64,000 nucleotides of DNA. Source: Caulobacter soli (GTDB lineage: Bacteria > Pseudomonadota > Alphaproteobacteria > Caulobacterales > Caulobacteraceae). Shown piece after piece: positions 27,576-36,459 of this stretch; position 1 is the stretch's first letter, and every line of letters starts with the position of its first letter. The notes under the pieces are model-generated. The model searched no databases, was not told the DNA's origin, and saw only the letters and a program-made list of their open reading frames with translations. The stretch lies in contig NZ_CP049199.1 in NCBI RefSeq assembly GCF_011045195.1, positions 3,162,001 through 3,226,000 on the forward strand, in the 5' to 3' direction. Made by a program: the position numbers and the translations under genes.

Positions 27576-29281
27576 TTACTCCGACGTCCTCCTCGCGAAC
27601 CGTGAGATTCGCCGATTTCCCGACCCTGACGGCCGCGCTCGACTTCGCCGCGACTGGCGAAACGGGGATCAACCTCTATTCGCTGCGCGGCGAACTGGTC
27701 GAGGCCCTGCCCTACGCCAGGTTGCGCGAACAGGCCCTGGACCTGGCGCCGCGCCTGCTGGCGACCGGCGCCAAGCCGGGCGAGAGCGTGGGGCTGATCG
27801 CCGAAACCGAAGCCGACTTCGTGCGCGCCTTCTTCGCCTGCCAGTACGCCGGCCTGGTGCCCGCGCCCCTGCCCCTGCCCGCCCCGCTGGGCGGCCGCGA
27901 GGGCTATATCGAGCAGATCGCGCGGATGCTGGCCTCGGCCCACGCCAAGCTGCTGATCGGCCCGGCCGGCATGAAGGACTGGGTGGCCGAGATCGCCGCC
28001 AGGACTCCGCTGAACTTCGCCGGCGGCCTGGCCGACCTGCCGGACTCCAAAGGCGACGCCCTGCCGACGGTCGCTCCGGACAACACCTGCTACCTGCAGT
28101 TCTCGTCGGGCAGCACGCGCTTCCCGACCGGGGTGCTGGTCACCCACCGGGCCCTGATGGCCAACGCCGTGGCCATCACCCGCGACGGCCTGCAGGTGAA
28201 GCCGACCGACCGCGCTGTCTCGTGGCTGCCGCTCTATCACGACATGGGTCTGATCGGCTTCCTGCTGTCGCCGATGACCAGCCAGATGACGGTCGACCTG
28301 CTGCCCACCGGCGCCTTCGTGCGCCGGCCGCTGCTGTGGCTGGACCTGATCACCAAGAACGGCGGCACCATCTCCTACAGCCCGACCTTCGGCTACGAGC
28401 TGTGCGCCCGCCGCGCCGAGGTGGCCTCGATCGAGCACCTGAACCTGTCCAAGTGGCGCAGCGCCGGTCTCGGCGGCGACATGATCCGCACCGGTCCGCT
28501 GCTGGCCTTCGCCGAGCGCTTCGCCAGCGTCGGGTTCTCGGACAAGGCCTTCGTGGCCAGCTACGGCATGGCCGAGGCCACCCTGGCCCTGTCGATGGCC
28601 CCGCTGGGCGGCGGCCTGAAGACCGAGCGCCTGGACGTCGAGCGCCTGGAGCAGCACGAGGCGGTCATCACCGACGACACCGAGCGCTCGCGCGAATTCG
28701 CCCGCAACGGCCCCGCCCTGCCCGGCCACGAACTGGAAGTGCGCGACGAGAACGGCGCGGTCCTGCCCGAACGCGGCGTCGGCCGCATCTACGCCCGCGG
28801 CCCCAGCCTGATGCGCGAATATTTCGAACAGCCGCAGGAGACCGCCCGCGTGCTGTCGGCCGACGGCTGGCTGGACACCGGCGACCTGGGCTACCTGATC
28901 GACGGCGAGATCGTCATCACCGGTCGCGGCAAGGACCTGATCATCCTCAACGGCCGCAACATCTGGCCGCAGGACCTGGAATGGACCGCCGAGGCCGAGG
29001 TCGACGGCCTGCGCAGTGGCGACGTGGCGGCCTTCTCGGTGCCCGGCGACGGCGAGGAGACGGTGGTGGTGCTGGTCCAGGCGCGCGGCGGCGACGCCGA
29101 CACCCGCGCGGCCCTGGTCGAGAAGATCACCGGCGTCCTGCGCCTGCGCCACCAGGTCGAGACCCAGGTCCAGCTGGTCGGGGCCCACGCCCTGCCCCAG
29201 ACCTCGTCGGGCAAGCTCAGCCGCTCCAAGGCCAAGGCGGCCTATCTGGCCGGGGCCTACGCCGCGACCGAGCGCGCCTGA
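27572..29281 (+). CDS. acps: acyl-ACP synthetase for sphingolipid synthesis (FAAL-like AMP ligase)
   Basis: A 569-aa adenylating enzyme. It has the P-loop LQFSSGSTRFPTGVLVTH, YHDMGLIGFLLSP and the FAAL-type A4/A5 block ASYGMAEATLAL, WLDTGDLGYL, and a C-terminal Lys in TSSGKLSRSKAK. It matches the C. crescentus protein that loads fatty acid onto the dedicated ACP for ceramide. Start ATG 27572 overlaps the flippase stop. It is followed 1 bp later by cerR. Confidence 0.9.
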   Translation: MITPTSSSRTVRFADFPTLTAALDFAATGETGINLYSLRGELVEALPYARLREQALDLAPRLLATGAKPGESVGLIAETEADFVRAFFACQYAGLVPAPLPLPAPLGGREGYIEQIARMLASAHAKLLIGPAGMKDWVAEIAARTPLNFAGGLADLPDSKGDALPTVAPDNTCYLQFSSGSTRFPTGVLVTHRALMANAVAITRDGLQVKPTDRAVSWLPLYHDMGLIGFLLSPMTSQMTVDLLPTGAFVRRPLLWLDLITKNGGTISYSPTFGYELCARRAEVASIEHLNLSKWRSAGLGGDMIRTGPLLAFAERFASVGFSDKAFVASYGMAEATLALSMAPLGGGLKTERLDVERLEQHEAVITDDTERSREFARNGPALPGHELEVRDENGAVLPERGVGRIYARGPSLMREYFEQPQETARVLSADGWLDTGDLGYLIDGEIVITGRGKDLIILNGRNIWPQDLEWTAEAEVDGLRSGDVAAFSVPGDGEETVVVLVQARGGDADTRAALVEKITGVLRLRHQVETQVQLVGAHALPQTSSGKLSRSKAKAAYLAGAYAATERA

Positions 29282-29282
29282 C

Positions 29283-30260
29283 ATGGACGCGGCCCGCGAA
29301 GGGCCCCCAGGGGAGAGACTCGTCGCCGTCACCGGCGCCACGGGCTTCCTGGGTCGCCGCCTGGTCAGAACCCTGGCCGAACAAGGCTGGACCGTTCGGA
29401 TCCTGGCCCGCCGCGACGTCACCGATCCGTCCTGGACGGGCCTGGAACCCCAACTGGTGATCGGCGACCTGGCCAACGCCGCCGCCCTGGCGATGCTTTG
29501 CGACGGCGCCGAGGTCGTCGTTCACGTGGCCGGCCTGATCAAGGCGCGGGATCGCGCGGCCTTCGATCGCGCCAATGTCGAGGGCGCGCGACAGGTCGCC
29601 AAGGCGGCCAAGGCGGCCGGCGCGCGACTGGTCCTGGTCTCCAGCTTGGCCGCCCGAGAGCCGCAATTGTCCGATTACGCCGCAAGTAAGCGTGGCGGAG
29701 AAGACGCAGCTCGCGAGTTTTTTGGTGACAGCCTGACCATTGTCAGACCACCGGCGATCTACGGACCGGGCGACGTCGAGACGCTCAGACTGTTCAAAAT
29801 GGCCTCTGAAAGCGCCATTTTACCGGTCTTGGACCCCAAATCGCGCACCACTTGGATCCATGTCGACGACGCCTCGGCCCGCATCGCCGACGTGGTCAAA
29901 ACGCCGCGCCCAGGACTGCTCAGCTTGTCCGACGACCGCCCCGAGGGGTATGGCTGGGTCGAACTCATGGAGACCGCATCCAAAGCGGTCGGCGCGTCGC
30001 CAAGGCTGGTCCGCATCCCCCCGGGGGCGATCAAAGCTTTGGCGGTTTTGTCAAAATGGGCTTCATTCGTCACCGGGAAGGACACAATTCTTACTCCCGG
30101 TAAGGCTCGGGAGTTGCTTCACGCCGATTGGGGCCTATCTAGCAACGATCCGATTCCGGACTTTCCCGCGTTGCGATACCCTCTCCGGGAGGGATTCGCC
30201 CAAAGCGTGCGCTGGTATCGTTCGGAAGGCTGGTTGAAGGATAAAAAGTCTCGGGAATAG
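29283..30260 (+). CDS. cerR: ceramide reductase CerR (NAD-dependent epimerase/SDR fold)
   Basis: A 325-aa extended SDR protein. The Rossmann motif TGATGFLG is at about residues 18-25 and the active-site tetrad contains YAASK (Tyr-x3-Lys) around residue 134. In Caulobacter this enzyme reduces the 3-keto group of oxidised ceramide. The base composition falls in the 3' part, where AT-rich codons such as TTT and AAA appear, unlike the 5' half. The gene follows acps by 1 bp. Confidence 0.88.
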   Translation: MDAAREGPPGERLVAVTGATGFLGRRLVRTLAEQGWTVRILARRDVTDPSWTGLEPQLVIGDLANAAALAMLCDGAEVVVHVAGLIKARDRAAFDRANVEGARQVAKAAKAAGARLVLVSSLAAREPQLSDYAASKRGGEDAAREFFGDSLTIVRPPAIYGPGDVETLRLFKMASESAILPVLDPKSRTTWIHVDDASARIADVVKTPRPGLLSLSDDRPEGYGWVELMETASKAVGASPRLVRIPPGAIKALAVLSKWASFVTGKDTILTPGKARELLHADWGLSSNDPIPDFPALRYPLREGFAQSVRWYRSEGWLKDKKSRE

Positions 30261-30340
30261 CCAAATGTGGCGATTTTTCAGTCGAGACCGCTGTTACAAT
30301 TCGGTTATGTAGGACCTTGGTCGGGGATAACGTCGCGTCG

Positions 30341-30592
30341 ATGGAAGCTGTTACGGATCTCACTCTACGTGAAATCGGCTTGGCCACGGGCAAGGTGCTC
30401 GGGCGATCTGTCGATGTGACGAACGACACCCACATCGGCCGTGATCTGGCCGTGGATTCCCTGGCCTTGATGAACATCATCATGGAGCTCGAAGATTCCT
30501 TCGACATCTCCATTCCTCTGGATCGCCTGGCTTCGGTGGAAACCGCCGGAGACCTTGCTTCCCTGATTAAAGACCTTCGGAATAGGGCCTAA
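30341..30592 (+). CDS. acp: acyl carrier protein for serine palmitoyltransferase
   Basis: An 83-aa ACP with phosphopantetheine attachment at Ser40 in VDSLALMNIIMELED. The ATG at 30341 is used; the in-frame TTG at 30317 is not needed. It sits 4 bp upstream of spt and provides acyl-ACP to it. The 80-bp gap before it is AT-rich with a TACAAT at 30295-30300, so a local promoter is possible, although I do not see a good -35. Confidence 0.92.
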   Translation: MEAVTDLTLREIGLATGKVLGRSVDVTNDTHIGRDLAVDSLALMNIIMELEDSFDISIPLDRLASVETAGDLASLIKDLRNRA

Positions 30593-30596
30593 AGCC

Positions 30597-31814
30597 ATGG
30601 GGCTGTTCGACAAGCACCTCGCGTATCGCGACGCCTACAACGCGATCCGGCAAGCCGGCGCCGATCCCTTCAGCGTGCGCTTCGACGCCGTCGTCTCGCC
30701 GACTGAAGGCGTGATCAACGGCAAACGCACGATCCTGCTGGGCACCAACAACTATCTTGGTCTGACCTTCGACGAGCAAGCGATCGCCTCCTCGGTCAAG
30801 GCAGTTCAGGAACGCGGCACCGGCACCACCGGTTCCCGCATCGCCAACGGCAGCTTCGAAGCCCACGTCGAGCTCGAAGAAGCCCTGGCCAAGTTCTACA
30901 AGCGCAAGCACGCCATGGTGTTCACCACCGGCTACCAGGCGAACCTGGGCGTCCTGTCGACCCTGGTGGGTCGCGGCGACCACCTGATCCTCGACGCCGA
31001 CAGCCACGCCTCGATCTACGACGGCGCGCGCCTGGGCCACGCCGAGGTCATCCGCTTCCGCCACAACGACCCGGAAGACCTGTACAAGCGCCTGCGCCGC
31101 ATGAAGGACGTTCCGGGCGAGCGCCTGATCGTCGTCGAAGGCATCTATTCGATGATCGGCGACACCGCGCCGCTCAAGGAAATCGCCGCCGTCAAACGCG
31201 AACTGGGCGGTTACCTGCTGGTCGACGAAGCCCACTCGATGGGCGTGCTGGGCGAGCACGGCCGCGGCCTGGCCGAGCTGGCCGGCGTCGAAGAGGACGT
31301 CGACTTCGTGGTCGGCACCTTCTCCAAGAGCCTGGGCGCCATCGGCGGCTTCTGCGTCTCCGACATGGACGACTTCGACGTCATGCGCGTCACCTGTCGT
31401 CCGTACATGTTCACCGCCTCGCTGCCGCCGGCCGTGGTCTCCTCGACCGTGACCGCCCTGCGTCGCCTGGAAGAACAACCCGAGCTGCGTCACAAGCTGA
31501 TGGCCAACGCCCGCCGCCTGTACGACGGCCTGTCGGCCATGGGCTTCCAGACCGGCCCGACCTCCAGCCCGATCGTGGCGATCACCATGCCCGACACCGA
31601 GCGCGCGATCGGCATGTGGAACGCCCTGCTGCAGAACGGCGTCTATCTGAACCTGGCCCTGCCGCCCGCCACGCCGGACAGCCGTCCGCTGCTGCGCACC
31701 AGCGTCAGCGCCGCGCACAGCGAGCAGCAGATCGACCAGGTGCTGGCCGTGTTCGCCGAGATCGGCGCGGCCATGGGCCTGATCGAAGCCCCGCTGAAGC
31801 GCGTCTCGGCCTAA
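30597..31814 (+). CDS. spt: serine palmitoyltransferase
   Basis: A 405-aa alpha-oxoamine synthase, PLP enzyme. PLP lysine Lys244 is in TFSKSLGAIGG; DEAHSMGVLGEHGRG is at 210-224. It condenses serine with palmitoyl-ACP to 3-ketosphinganine, the first sphingolipid step. It follows the ACP gene by 4 bp. The sequence closely matches the C. crescentus Spt pattern, as opposed to KBL or BioF, because of the adjacent ACP and acps genes. Confidence 0.95.
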   Translation: MGLFDKHLAYRDAYNAIRQAGADPFSVRFDAVVSPTEGVINGKRTILLGTNNYLGLTFDEQAIASSVKAVQERGTGTTGSRIANGSFEAHVELEEALAKFYKRKHAMVFTTGYQANLGVLSTLVGRGDHLILDADSHASIYDGARLGHAEVIRFRHNDPEDLYKRLRRMKDVPGERLIVVEGIYSMIGDTAPLKEIAAVKRELGGYLLVDEAHSMGVLGEHGRGLAELAGVEEDVDFVVGTFSKSLGAIGGFCVSDMDDFDVMRVTCRPYMFTASLPPAVVSSTVTALRRLEEQPELRHKLMANARRLYDGLSAMGFQTGPTSSPIVAITMPDTERAIGMWNALLQNGVYLNLALPPATPDSRPLLRTSVSAAHSEQQIDQVLAVFAEIGAAMGLIEAPLKRVSA

Positions 31815-31837
31815 AGGCCGGACAGCCTCTGAAACGC

Positions 31838-31869
31838 GAAAGGCCCGAGGGAAACCTCGGGCCTTTTTC
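31838..31869 (+). terminator. intrinsic terminator after spt
   Basis: AGGCCCGAGG, loop GAAA, CCTCGGGCCT then TTTTT: a 10-bp stem with a GNRA-like tetraloop and a T-run, 24 bp after the spt stop. It ends the plus-strand sphingolipid operon; the minus strand lacks the full T-run. Confidence 0.95.
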
Positions 31870-31896
31870 GTTTTCAGCTCCTCCACGCCCAACATA

Positions 31897-31915
31897 CCCG
31901 GCATTCGCCGGGATG
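31897..31915. repeat. single arm of REP-like family A
   Basis: CCCGGCATTCGCCGGGATG is the same arm seen in the 14371-14494 element and lies between the terminator and the convergent gene at 31939. Confidence 0.7.
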
Positions 31916-31938
31916 CTGGAATTTGCGGGAAAGCGCCC

Positions 31939-32877
31939 TCAGACGCCCTTCTGGGCCCGGCCCTGCGCCTGGCGCTGCCGCCAGAGCCGCCACAGCACGC
32001 CTGGAGCGGCCAGAACGGGATGGCGCTCACGCCAGGGCGTCAGCGCAACCGGCATGCCGGTATGGCGCTCGATCTTCCAGGCCGCGTAGCGCGCCGCGCC
32101 GTCGAAGGTGAAGGCCGCCTTGATCAGGCGGGCGTAGTTCAGGGGCCGTCCCATCCGCCGGCGCAGGCGCCAGGCGGCCCGCAGGCGTTTGCGGTTCGCA
32201 TCGCTCAGCACCGGACGAACGGGACCGTCGGTCTCGATGTCCAGAAACCCTTCCTCATGCCAGCAGGCGACCAGCAGGCGCTGATAGCGGGCGACGTCGA
32301 AGGACAGGATCGAACGCTCGCGCCCGCCCTTCTCGACCCGGAACTCGGCCGCATAGGTCTCCTGGAACAGCGCCGACCAATAGGCCTCGGTCGGCCCTTC
32401 CAGCGGCCCCAGGGCGGCGGCGAAGCGGGCGGCGGTGCGGGCCGCGTCGGCCACGGCCTCGATCACCTGGTCGGAGATCGCGGCGTTGGCGCTCCACACC
32501 AGTCCGGCGGGCTGGACGAAGCGGGCCCAGATGGTGGTGTCGATCCCCTGCCCGCGCGTCGCCGCCCGGAACTGGGCCAGGGTCATGGTCGCGACCTTGG
32601 CCCGCAGCACCTGACCGTCCAGCTCCACCTCGTGATAGCTGACATCGGGCCACAGCAGGCGGGTGGCCAGGCCGCGCGGGCCCGGACGGACGCGCTCGGT
32701 CAGCACGTAGAAGTCCAGCACCCCGTCCAGGTCGCCGGTGCGCAGGATCGAGCCGTAGAACAGCACCGCCAGCGGCGTCTCGAAGCGATCCAGCAGGCGC
32801 GTCGCCAAGGCCACGGCCTGCGGCGGCGCGGGCGCCAGAAGCTCCCCGCCCACCAGGCTGACGACCGTCCCGGTCAT
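31939..32877 (-). CDS. nucleotidyltransferase-like protein of ceramide-phosphoglycerate cluster (cpg)
   Basis: A 312-aa protein starting at ATG 32877, overlapping the ceramide-kinase stop (ATGA). The AVLFYGSILRTGDLDGVLDFYVL segment (FYGS..D.D) is a DNA-polymerase-beta-like nucleotidyltransferase signature. It occupies the position of one of the C. crescentus cpg genes required for making ceramide phosphoglycerate. The exact chemistry is not established; nucleotide activation of the headgroup or a degenerate role is possible. Confidence 0.75.
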   Translation of the reverse strand: MTGTVVSLVGGELLAPAPPQAVALATRLLDRFETPLAVLFYGSILRTGDLDGVLDFYVLTERVRPGPRGLATRLLWPDVSYHEVELDGQVLRAKVATMTLAQFRAATRGQGIDTTIWARFVQPAGLVWSANAAISDQVIEAVADAARTAARFAAALGPLEGPTEAYWSALFQETYAAEFRVEKGGRERSILSFDVARYQRLLVACWHEEGFLDIETDGPVRPVLSDANRKRLRAAWRLRRRMGRPLNYARLIKAAFTFDGAARYAAWKIERHTGMPVALTPWRERHPVLAAPGVLWRLWRQRQAQGRAQKGV

Positions 32878-33791
32878 GCCGCCAGGAACCTCAGGGTCGG
32901 CGCCAGGGTGACGGTCACGCCGCAACCGCCCTCATAGACGTCGCCGTCGACGACCAGGGACTGGTTGGTGGTGATCCGCAGCTTCTCGGCGTCGCCGCGC
33001 CGGTAGCCGCGACGACCCGACCAAGCCGACTCCTTGCCGGCCAGCAGGGCCGGAAAGGCGCCGGGCAAGCCTCGAGGCGGGGCGTCGACGTCGAGGAACT
33101 TCAGCCCCTCGCGCGGCGGACCGAACGGCTTGACCCCGAACGGCAGGCGCTTGAGCGTGGTGGCCAGCACCAGGAAGCGGTCGGCGGTGCGGGTCTCCTC
33201 GCCGTCGATGGCCAGGCACAGCGGCACGCCGGCGCGCCACTGGTCGCGCGCGCCGCCCATCACCGTGCCGACCAGCGCGCCCAGCACGCTCATGGCCACC
33301 GCGATGCTGTGGAAGGCCCCGGCCTTGTGGACGTTCTGGGCCAGGCTGGTGGCGCGCACGAAGGCGCCCAGGCCGAACACGAAGCCCAGCAGGCTGGGCC
33401 GCCCGTCGTCCCAGCGCACCTGCAACGGCGCGCGGTGCTTGATCACCGCGTGCTCGGACTTTGCGGCGGCCATGGCCTTGGCCAGGGTCCAGTCGTTGGG
33501 CACGCCCAGGTCGATGGCCAGGACGTTGGTCTTGCCCGAGGGGATCAGGGCGATCAGCGGCATGGCGTCGCCGAAGATCGGCGCGGCGCGGCTGAGCACG
33601 TCGCGGATCGTGCCGTCGCCACCGTCGATGACCAGCAGGCCCACGCCGCACTGGGCGAAGGCGCGCAGGTCCTGCTCCAGCGCCTCGGGGCTGGGCGGCT
33701 CGACCAGCAGCACCGCGTCGGGCGTCGCCTGGTCATCGGCCCGCCCGATATTGGCGTGGCTCATCGGATTGCGGACGACGCCTACACGCAT
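32874..33791 (-). CDS. cpgB: ceramide kinase CpgB (DAGK catalytic domain)
   Basis: A 305-aa lipid kinase with GGDGT at residues 57-61 and the downstream SGKTNVLAIDLG block of the DAGK/LCB5 superfamily. It matches the C. crescentus bacterial ceramide kinase that phosphorylates ceramide at the inner leaflet. It is coupled by a 1-bp overlap (TGATG) to the CDP-alcohol phosphatidyltransferase and by 4 bp to the next gene. Confidence 0.88.
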   Translation of the reverse strand: MRVGVVRNPMSHANIGRADDQATPDAVLLVEPPSPEALEQDLRAFAQCGVGLLVIDGGDGTIRDVLSRAAPIFGDAMPLIALIPSGKTNVLAIDLGVPNDWTLAKAMAAAKSEHAVIKHRAPLQVRWDDGRPSLLGFVFGLGAFVRATSLAQNVHKAGAFHSIAVAMSVLGALVGTVMGGARDQWRAGVPLCLAIDGEETRTADRFLVLATTLKRLPFGVKPFGPPREGLKFLDVDAPPRGLPGAFPALLAGKESAWSGRRGYRRGDAEKLRITTNQSLVVDGDVYEGGCGVTVTLAPTLRFLAA

Positions 33792-34930
33792 CAGCGCGAC
33801 AACCAGGAAACGATGGTCCCCTTGGGGGCCATCAGGGCTTGAAGGATCTGGGCGGCGTGGACGATCAGGCAGATCGCCGTCCAGACCGCCACGGCCAGGA
33901 ACCCGATGTCGGGACGGCCGACCAGAACCGCAAGGGTCAGCATAATCAGGTTCGGGTTACGGCGGGCGGTGATCAGCCGGAAGAAGCTGTCGAACGGCCG
34001 CCAGGCGTGCATCTCGACCTTGAACAGGGCCAGGAAGATCCCCTCCTCCACCCGCTGCAGGACGTAGCCGGCCACGATGACCGCCAGGGCCAGTTCGCCG
34101 TGCGGCATGGTCAGCCCCAAGGCGCCGACGCCGACGTACCAGGCCCACCACCAGAACGGCGGATGGACCAGATCGATGCCGTGGTCGAAGACATTGCCCC
34201 ACTTGGACGAGGTCAGGGTCACCCGGGCCAGCTTGCCGTCGACGGTGTCGAGGAAGGTCATGATCCAGGCGCAGACCAGACCCCAGCCGTACTGGCCGGT
34301 CCAGAACAGCCAGAAGGCCGCCAGCACCCCGACGAAGCCGATCAGGGTCACCTGGTTGGGCGTCATCTTGGCCAGGGCGCACCAGCGGGTGACGATCCGG
34401 GCGGGCGTGGGCCAGACATACTTGGTCACCAGGTCGGTGACGCCCTTGTACGAGCCTTGGAACAGGCGCTTTTCGACCGCCACGCGGGTTTCGGGCGTCA
34501 GGCGCTCCAGCACCGGCGGCTCGCGCTTGCGCAGCGCGCTGTTGTAGGCCGAGCCCAGCTCCAGCGCGGTCAGGCGGGTCTCGACCAGGGCCGTGACGTC
34601 CTCGCCGGTGTCCAGCCGCACGATCGCCTCACGAGCCCGGGCGGCCGGAACGTTGACGGCGACGATGCGGCCGGCCTCGTCGACCAGGCCCACGCCCGGA
34701 CGGCCGGCCAGGGCCTTGATCAGCGACTCGTCGAACACCCAGCCGGCGTCGACCACGACCACGTCGCCGGCGATGAACACGGTCTCGCGGCCAGCCTCGA
34801 CCAGGCCCAGCCGACGATAGATCCGCGACAGGCGCTCGGCGGAGGTCATCCCCCAGAGGCGCGTCTTGGCCTGTCCGACCGTGACGGCGGACGGGCCGGC
34901 GGCCTCGGCTGGATGATTTTCCTCGCTCAC
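33791..34930 (-). CDS. CDP-alcohol phosphatidyltransferase of the cpg cluster
   Basis: A 379-aa protein from GTG 34930. The C-terminal half has the complete metal motif Asp228-x2-Asp231-Gly-x2-Ala-Arg-x8-Gly245-x3-Asp249-x3-Asp253 and several membrane helices. Residues 1-180 form an extra soluble domain of unknown type. Such enzymes transfer a phospho-alcohol from a CDP-alcohol to an acceptor, so it is a good candidate for assembling the phosphoglycerate headgroup of sphingolipid, one of the cpg genes. The long open frame reading back to 36118 is not coding there. Confidence 0.85.
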   Translation of the reverse strand: MSEENHPAEAAGPSAVTVGQAKTRLWGMTSAERLSRIYRRLGLVEAGRETVFIAGDVVVVDAGWVFDESLIKALAGRPGVGLVDEAGRIVAVNVPAARAREAIVRLDTGEDVTALVETRLTALELGSAYNSALRKREPPVLERLTPETRVAVEKRLFQGSYKGVTDLVTKYVWPTPARIVTRWCALAKMTPNQVTLIGFVGVLAAFWLFWTGQYGWGLVCAWIMTFLDTVDGKLARVTLTSSKWGNVFDHGIDLVHPPFWWWAWYVGVGALGLTMPHGELALAVIVAGYVLQRVEEGIFLALFKVEMHAWRPFDSFFRLITARRNPNLIMLTLAVLVGRPDIGFLAVAVWTAICLIVHAAQILQALMAPKGTIVSWLSR

Positions 34931-35005
34931 GATAGACAACCCCTTGAAACCTGCGGCGATTGATAAGCAGCTTCGGCCCCTTCCGCCAGAATCCGTGAAC
35001 CAAAC

Positions 35006-35947
35006 TTGTCGATATTCCGCCTCGCTCACCTCTCGGACCTTCACCTGCCGCCGCCCAAGGGCGCGTTCGGCTGGCGGGACCTGCTGTCCAAGCGCCTGCT
35101 GAGCCGCATCGCCTGGCGGCGCAAGCATCGCGAACACCGGCCCGAGGTGCTGGCCAAGATCATCGCCGACCTCAAGACCCACGCCCCCGACCACGTCGCC
35201 ATCACCGGCGACCTGACCAACTACGCCTCGCCCGCCGAATACGTCGCCGCCCGCGTCTGGCTGGAGGCCCTGGGCCCCGCCCGCGAGATCACCGTCAGCC
35301 CCGGCAACCACGACGCCCTGGTCGGCGCCAAGGACGGCGAGTCGTTCGCCGCCTGGACGCCCTGGCTGGGCGACGACGACGCGGTCATTTTCCCCCAGAT
35401 CCGCATCCGCGACGGCGTGGCGCTGTTCAACCTGTGCTCGGCCGTGCCCACCGCCCCGCACCTGGCCACCGGACGGCTGGGCCAGGCGCAGCTGGAACGG
35501 CTGGACGTGCTGCTGGGCGACGCGGCCTATCGCGACGCGTTCCGGGTGTTGCTGATCCACCATCCGCCCATCCCGGGCGCGGTGGCCAAGCGCAAGTCGC
35601 TGGAGGACCAGGACGCCCTGCGCGCCATCCTGGCCCGTCACGGCGCCGACCTGGTCCTGCACGGCCACGCTCACGAGGCGATGGTGTCGACCGCGCCCGG
35701 ACCGAACGGCGCGATGATCCCGGTGCTGGGCGTGCCCTCGGCCTCGGCCATGGGCGAGCGCGGCCATCCGGCGGCGCGCTGGCACGCGGTCGAGATCGAG
35801 CGCCAGGCGAACGGCGGCCTGGAGGTGAAGATCGTGGCCCGGGGCCTGGACGCCAGGACCGGCGAGCCGACCGAACTGGGTCGCTATGTCCTGACCCAGG
35901 CCTGTCGCCCGCCCGCCCCGTCGCGGAACCCGGACGAAGGACGCTGA
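35006..35947 (+). CDS. calcineurin-like metallophosphoesterase
   Basis: A 313-aa protein with the metal-ligand set: LSDLHL (Asp11, His13), GDLTN, GNHD and HGHAHE. It starts with TTG at 35006 because no ATG or GTG is in frame before the conserved first strand. A cytosolic phosphodiesterase or phosphatase; lipid- or CDP-alcohol-related substrates are plausible given its divergent placement from the cpg operon. Confidence 0.88.
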   Translation: MSIFRLAHLSDLHLPPPKGAFGWRDLLSKRLLSRIAWRRKHREHRPEVLAKIIADLKTHAPDHVAITGDLTNYASPAEYVAARVWLEALGPAREITVSPGNHDALVGAKDGESFAAWTPWLGDDDAVIFPQIRIRDGVALFNLCSAVPTAPHLATGRLGQAQLERLDVLLGDAAYRDAFRVLLIHHPPIPGAVAKRKSLEDQDALRAILARHGADLVLHGHAHEAMVSTAPGPNGAMIPVLGVPSASAMGERGHPAARWHAVEIERQANGGLEVKIVARGLDARTGEPTELGRYVLTQACRPPAPSRNPDEGR

Positions 35948-36021
35948 TCGCCCTTCCCTGAAAAAGGCCGCGTCCCTATTGTAGGCCCGACGGCGGCGAA
36001 CGCCCGGAGGCGAGGCCGACC

Positions 36022-36459
36022 ATGAGCAATCCCACCGCCCTGAACTTCGGCTATCCCCGCACCAAGGTGGCCGAAACCGACAGCTGGCTGATCCTTGTTC
36101 GCCCAAAGCAACCGACATTTGGGTCTCTGGTGCTGGTATGCAAAGAGTCGGCCGAGGCCTTCTCGCAACTGAGTCCCGCCGCCTTCGCCGATCTCAAGAC
36201 GGCGACTGACGGCGTCGAGCGTCTGCTGAGCAAGGTCGTGGCGTATGAGAAGATCAACTATCTGATGCTGATGATGGTCGACAAGGACGTGCATTTCCAC
36301 GTGATCCCGCGCTACGCCGGGACGCGCGAGCATGAAGGCCAGGTGTTCGCCGACGCCGGCTGGCCCGCCGTTCCCGCCCTGGGATCGACCGTCGACCTGG
36401 ACCCGGACGCCGCCGAGCGGCTGGCCCAGACCCTGGCTCAGGCTTGGTCGGCCGCGTGA
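36022..36459 (+). CDS. HIT-family nucleotide hydrolase/transferase
   Basis: A 145-aa HIT-superfamily protein with the histidine-triad motif HFHVIPRY (His91, His93; third His replaced by an aromatic-basic segment), i.e. an H-x-H-x4 form seen in Ap4A phosphorylase-like and FHIT-like subgroups. The substrate is a nucleotide phosphoester. Its stop overlaps the lptF start by 4 bp (GTGA). Confidence 0.85.
   Translation: MSNPTALNFGYPRTKVAETDSWLILVRPKQPTFGSLVLVCKESAEAFSQLSPAAFADLKTATDGVERLLSKVVAYEKINYLMLMMVDKDVHFHVIPRYAGTREHEGQVFADAGWPAVPALGSTVDLDPDAAERLAQTLAQAWSAA

Noticed and set aside
33791-36118. A 775-codon open frame on the minus strand covering the CDP-alcohol transferase and beyond
   Set aside because: The part above 34930 lies antisense to the metallophosphoesterase (35006-35947) and has no domain. 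The gene starts at GTG 34930.
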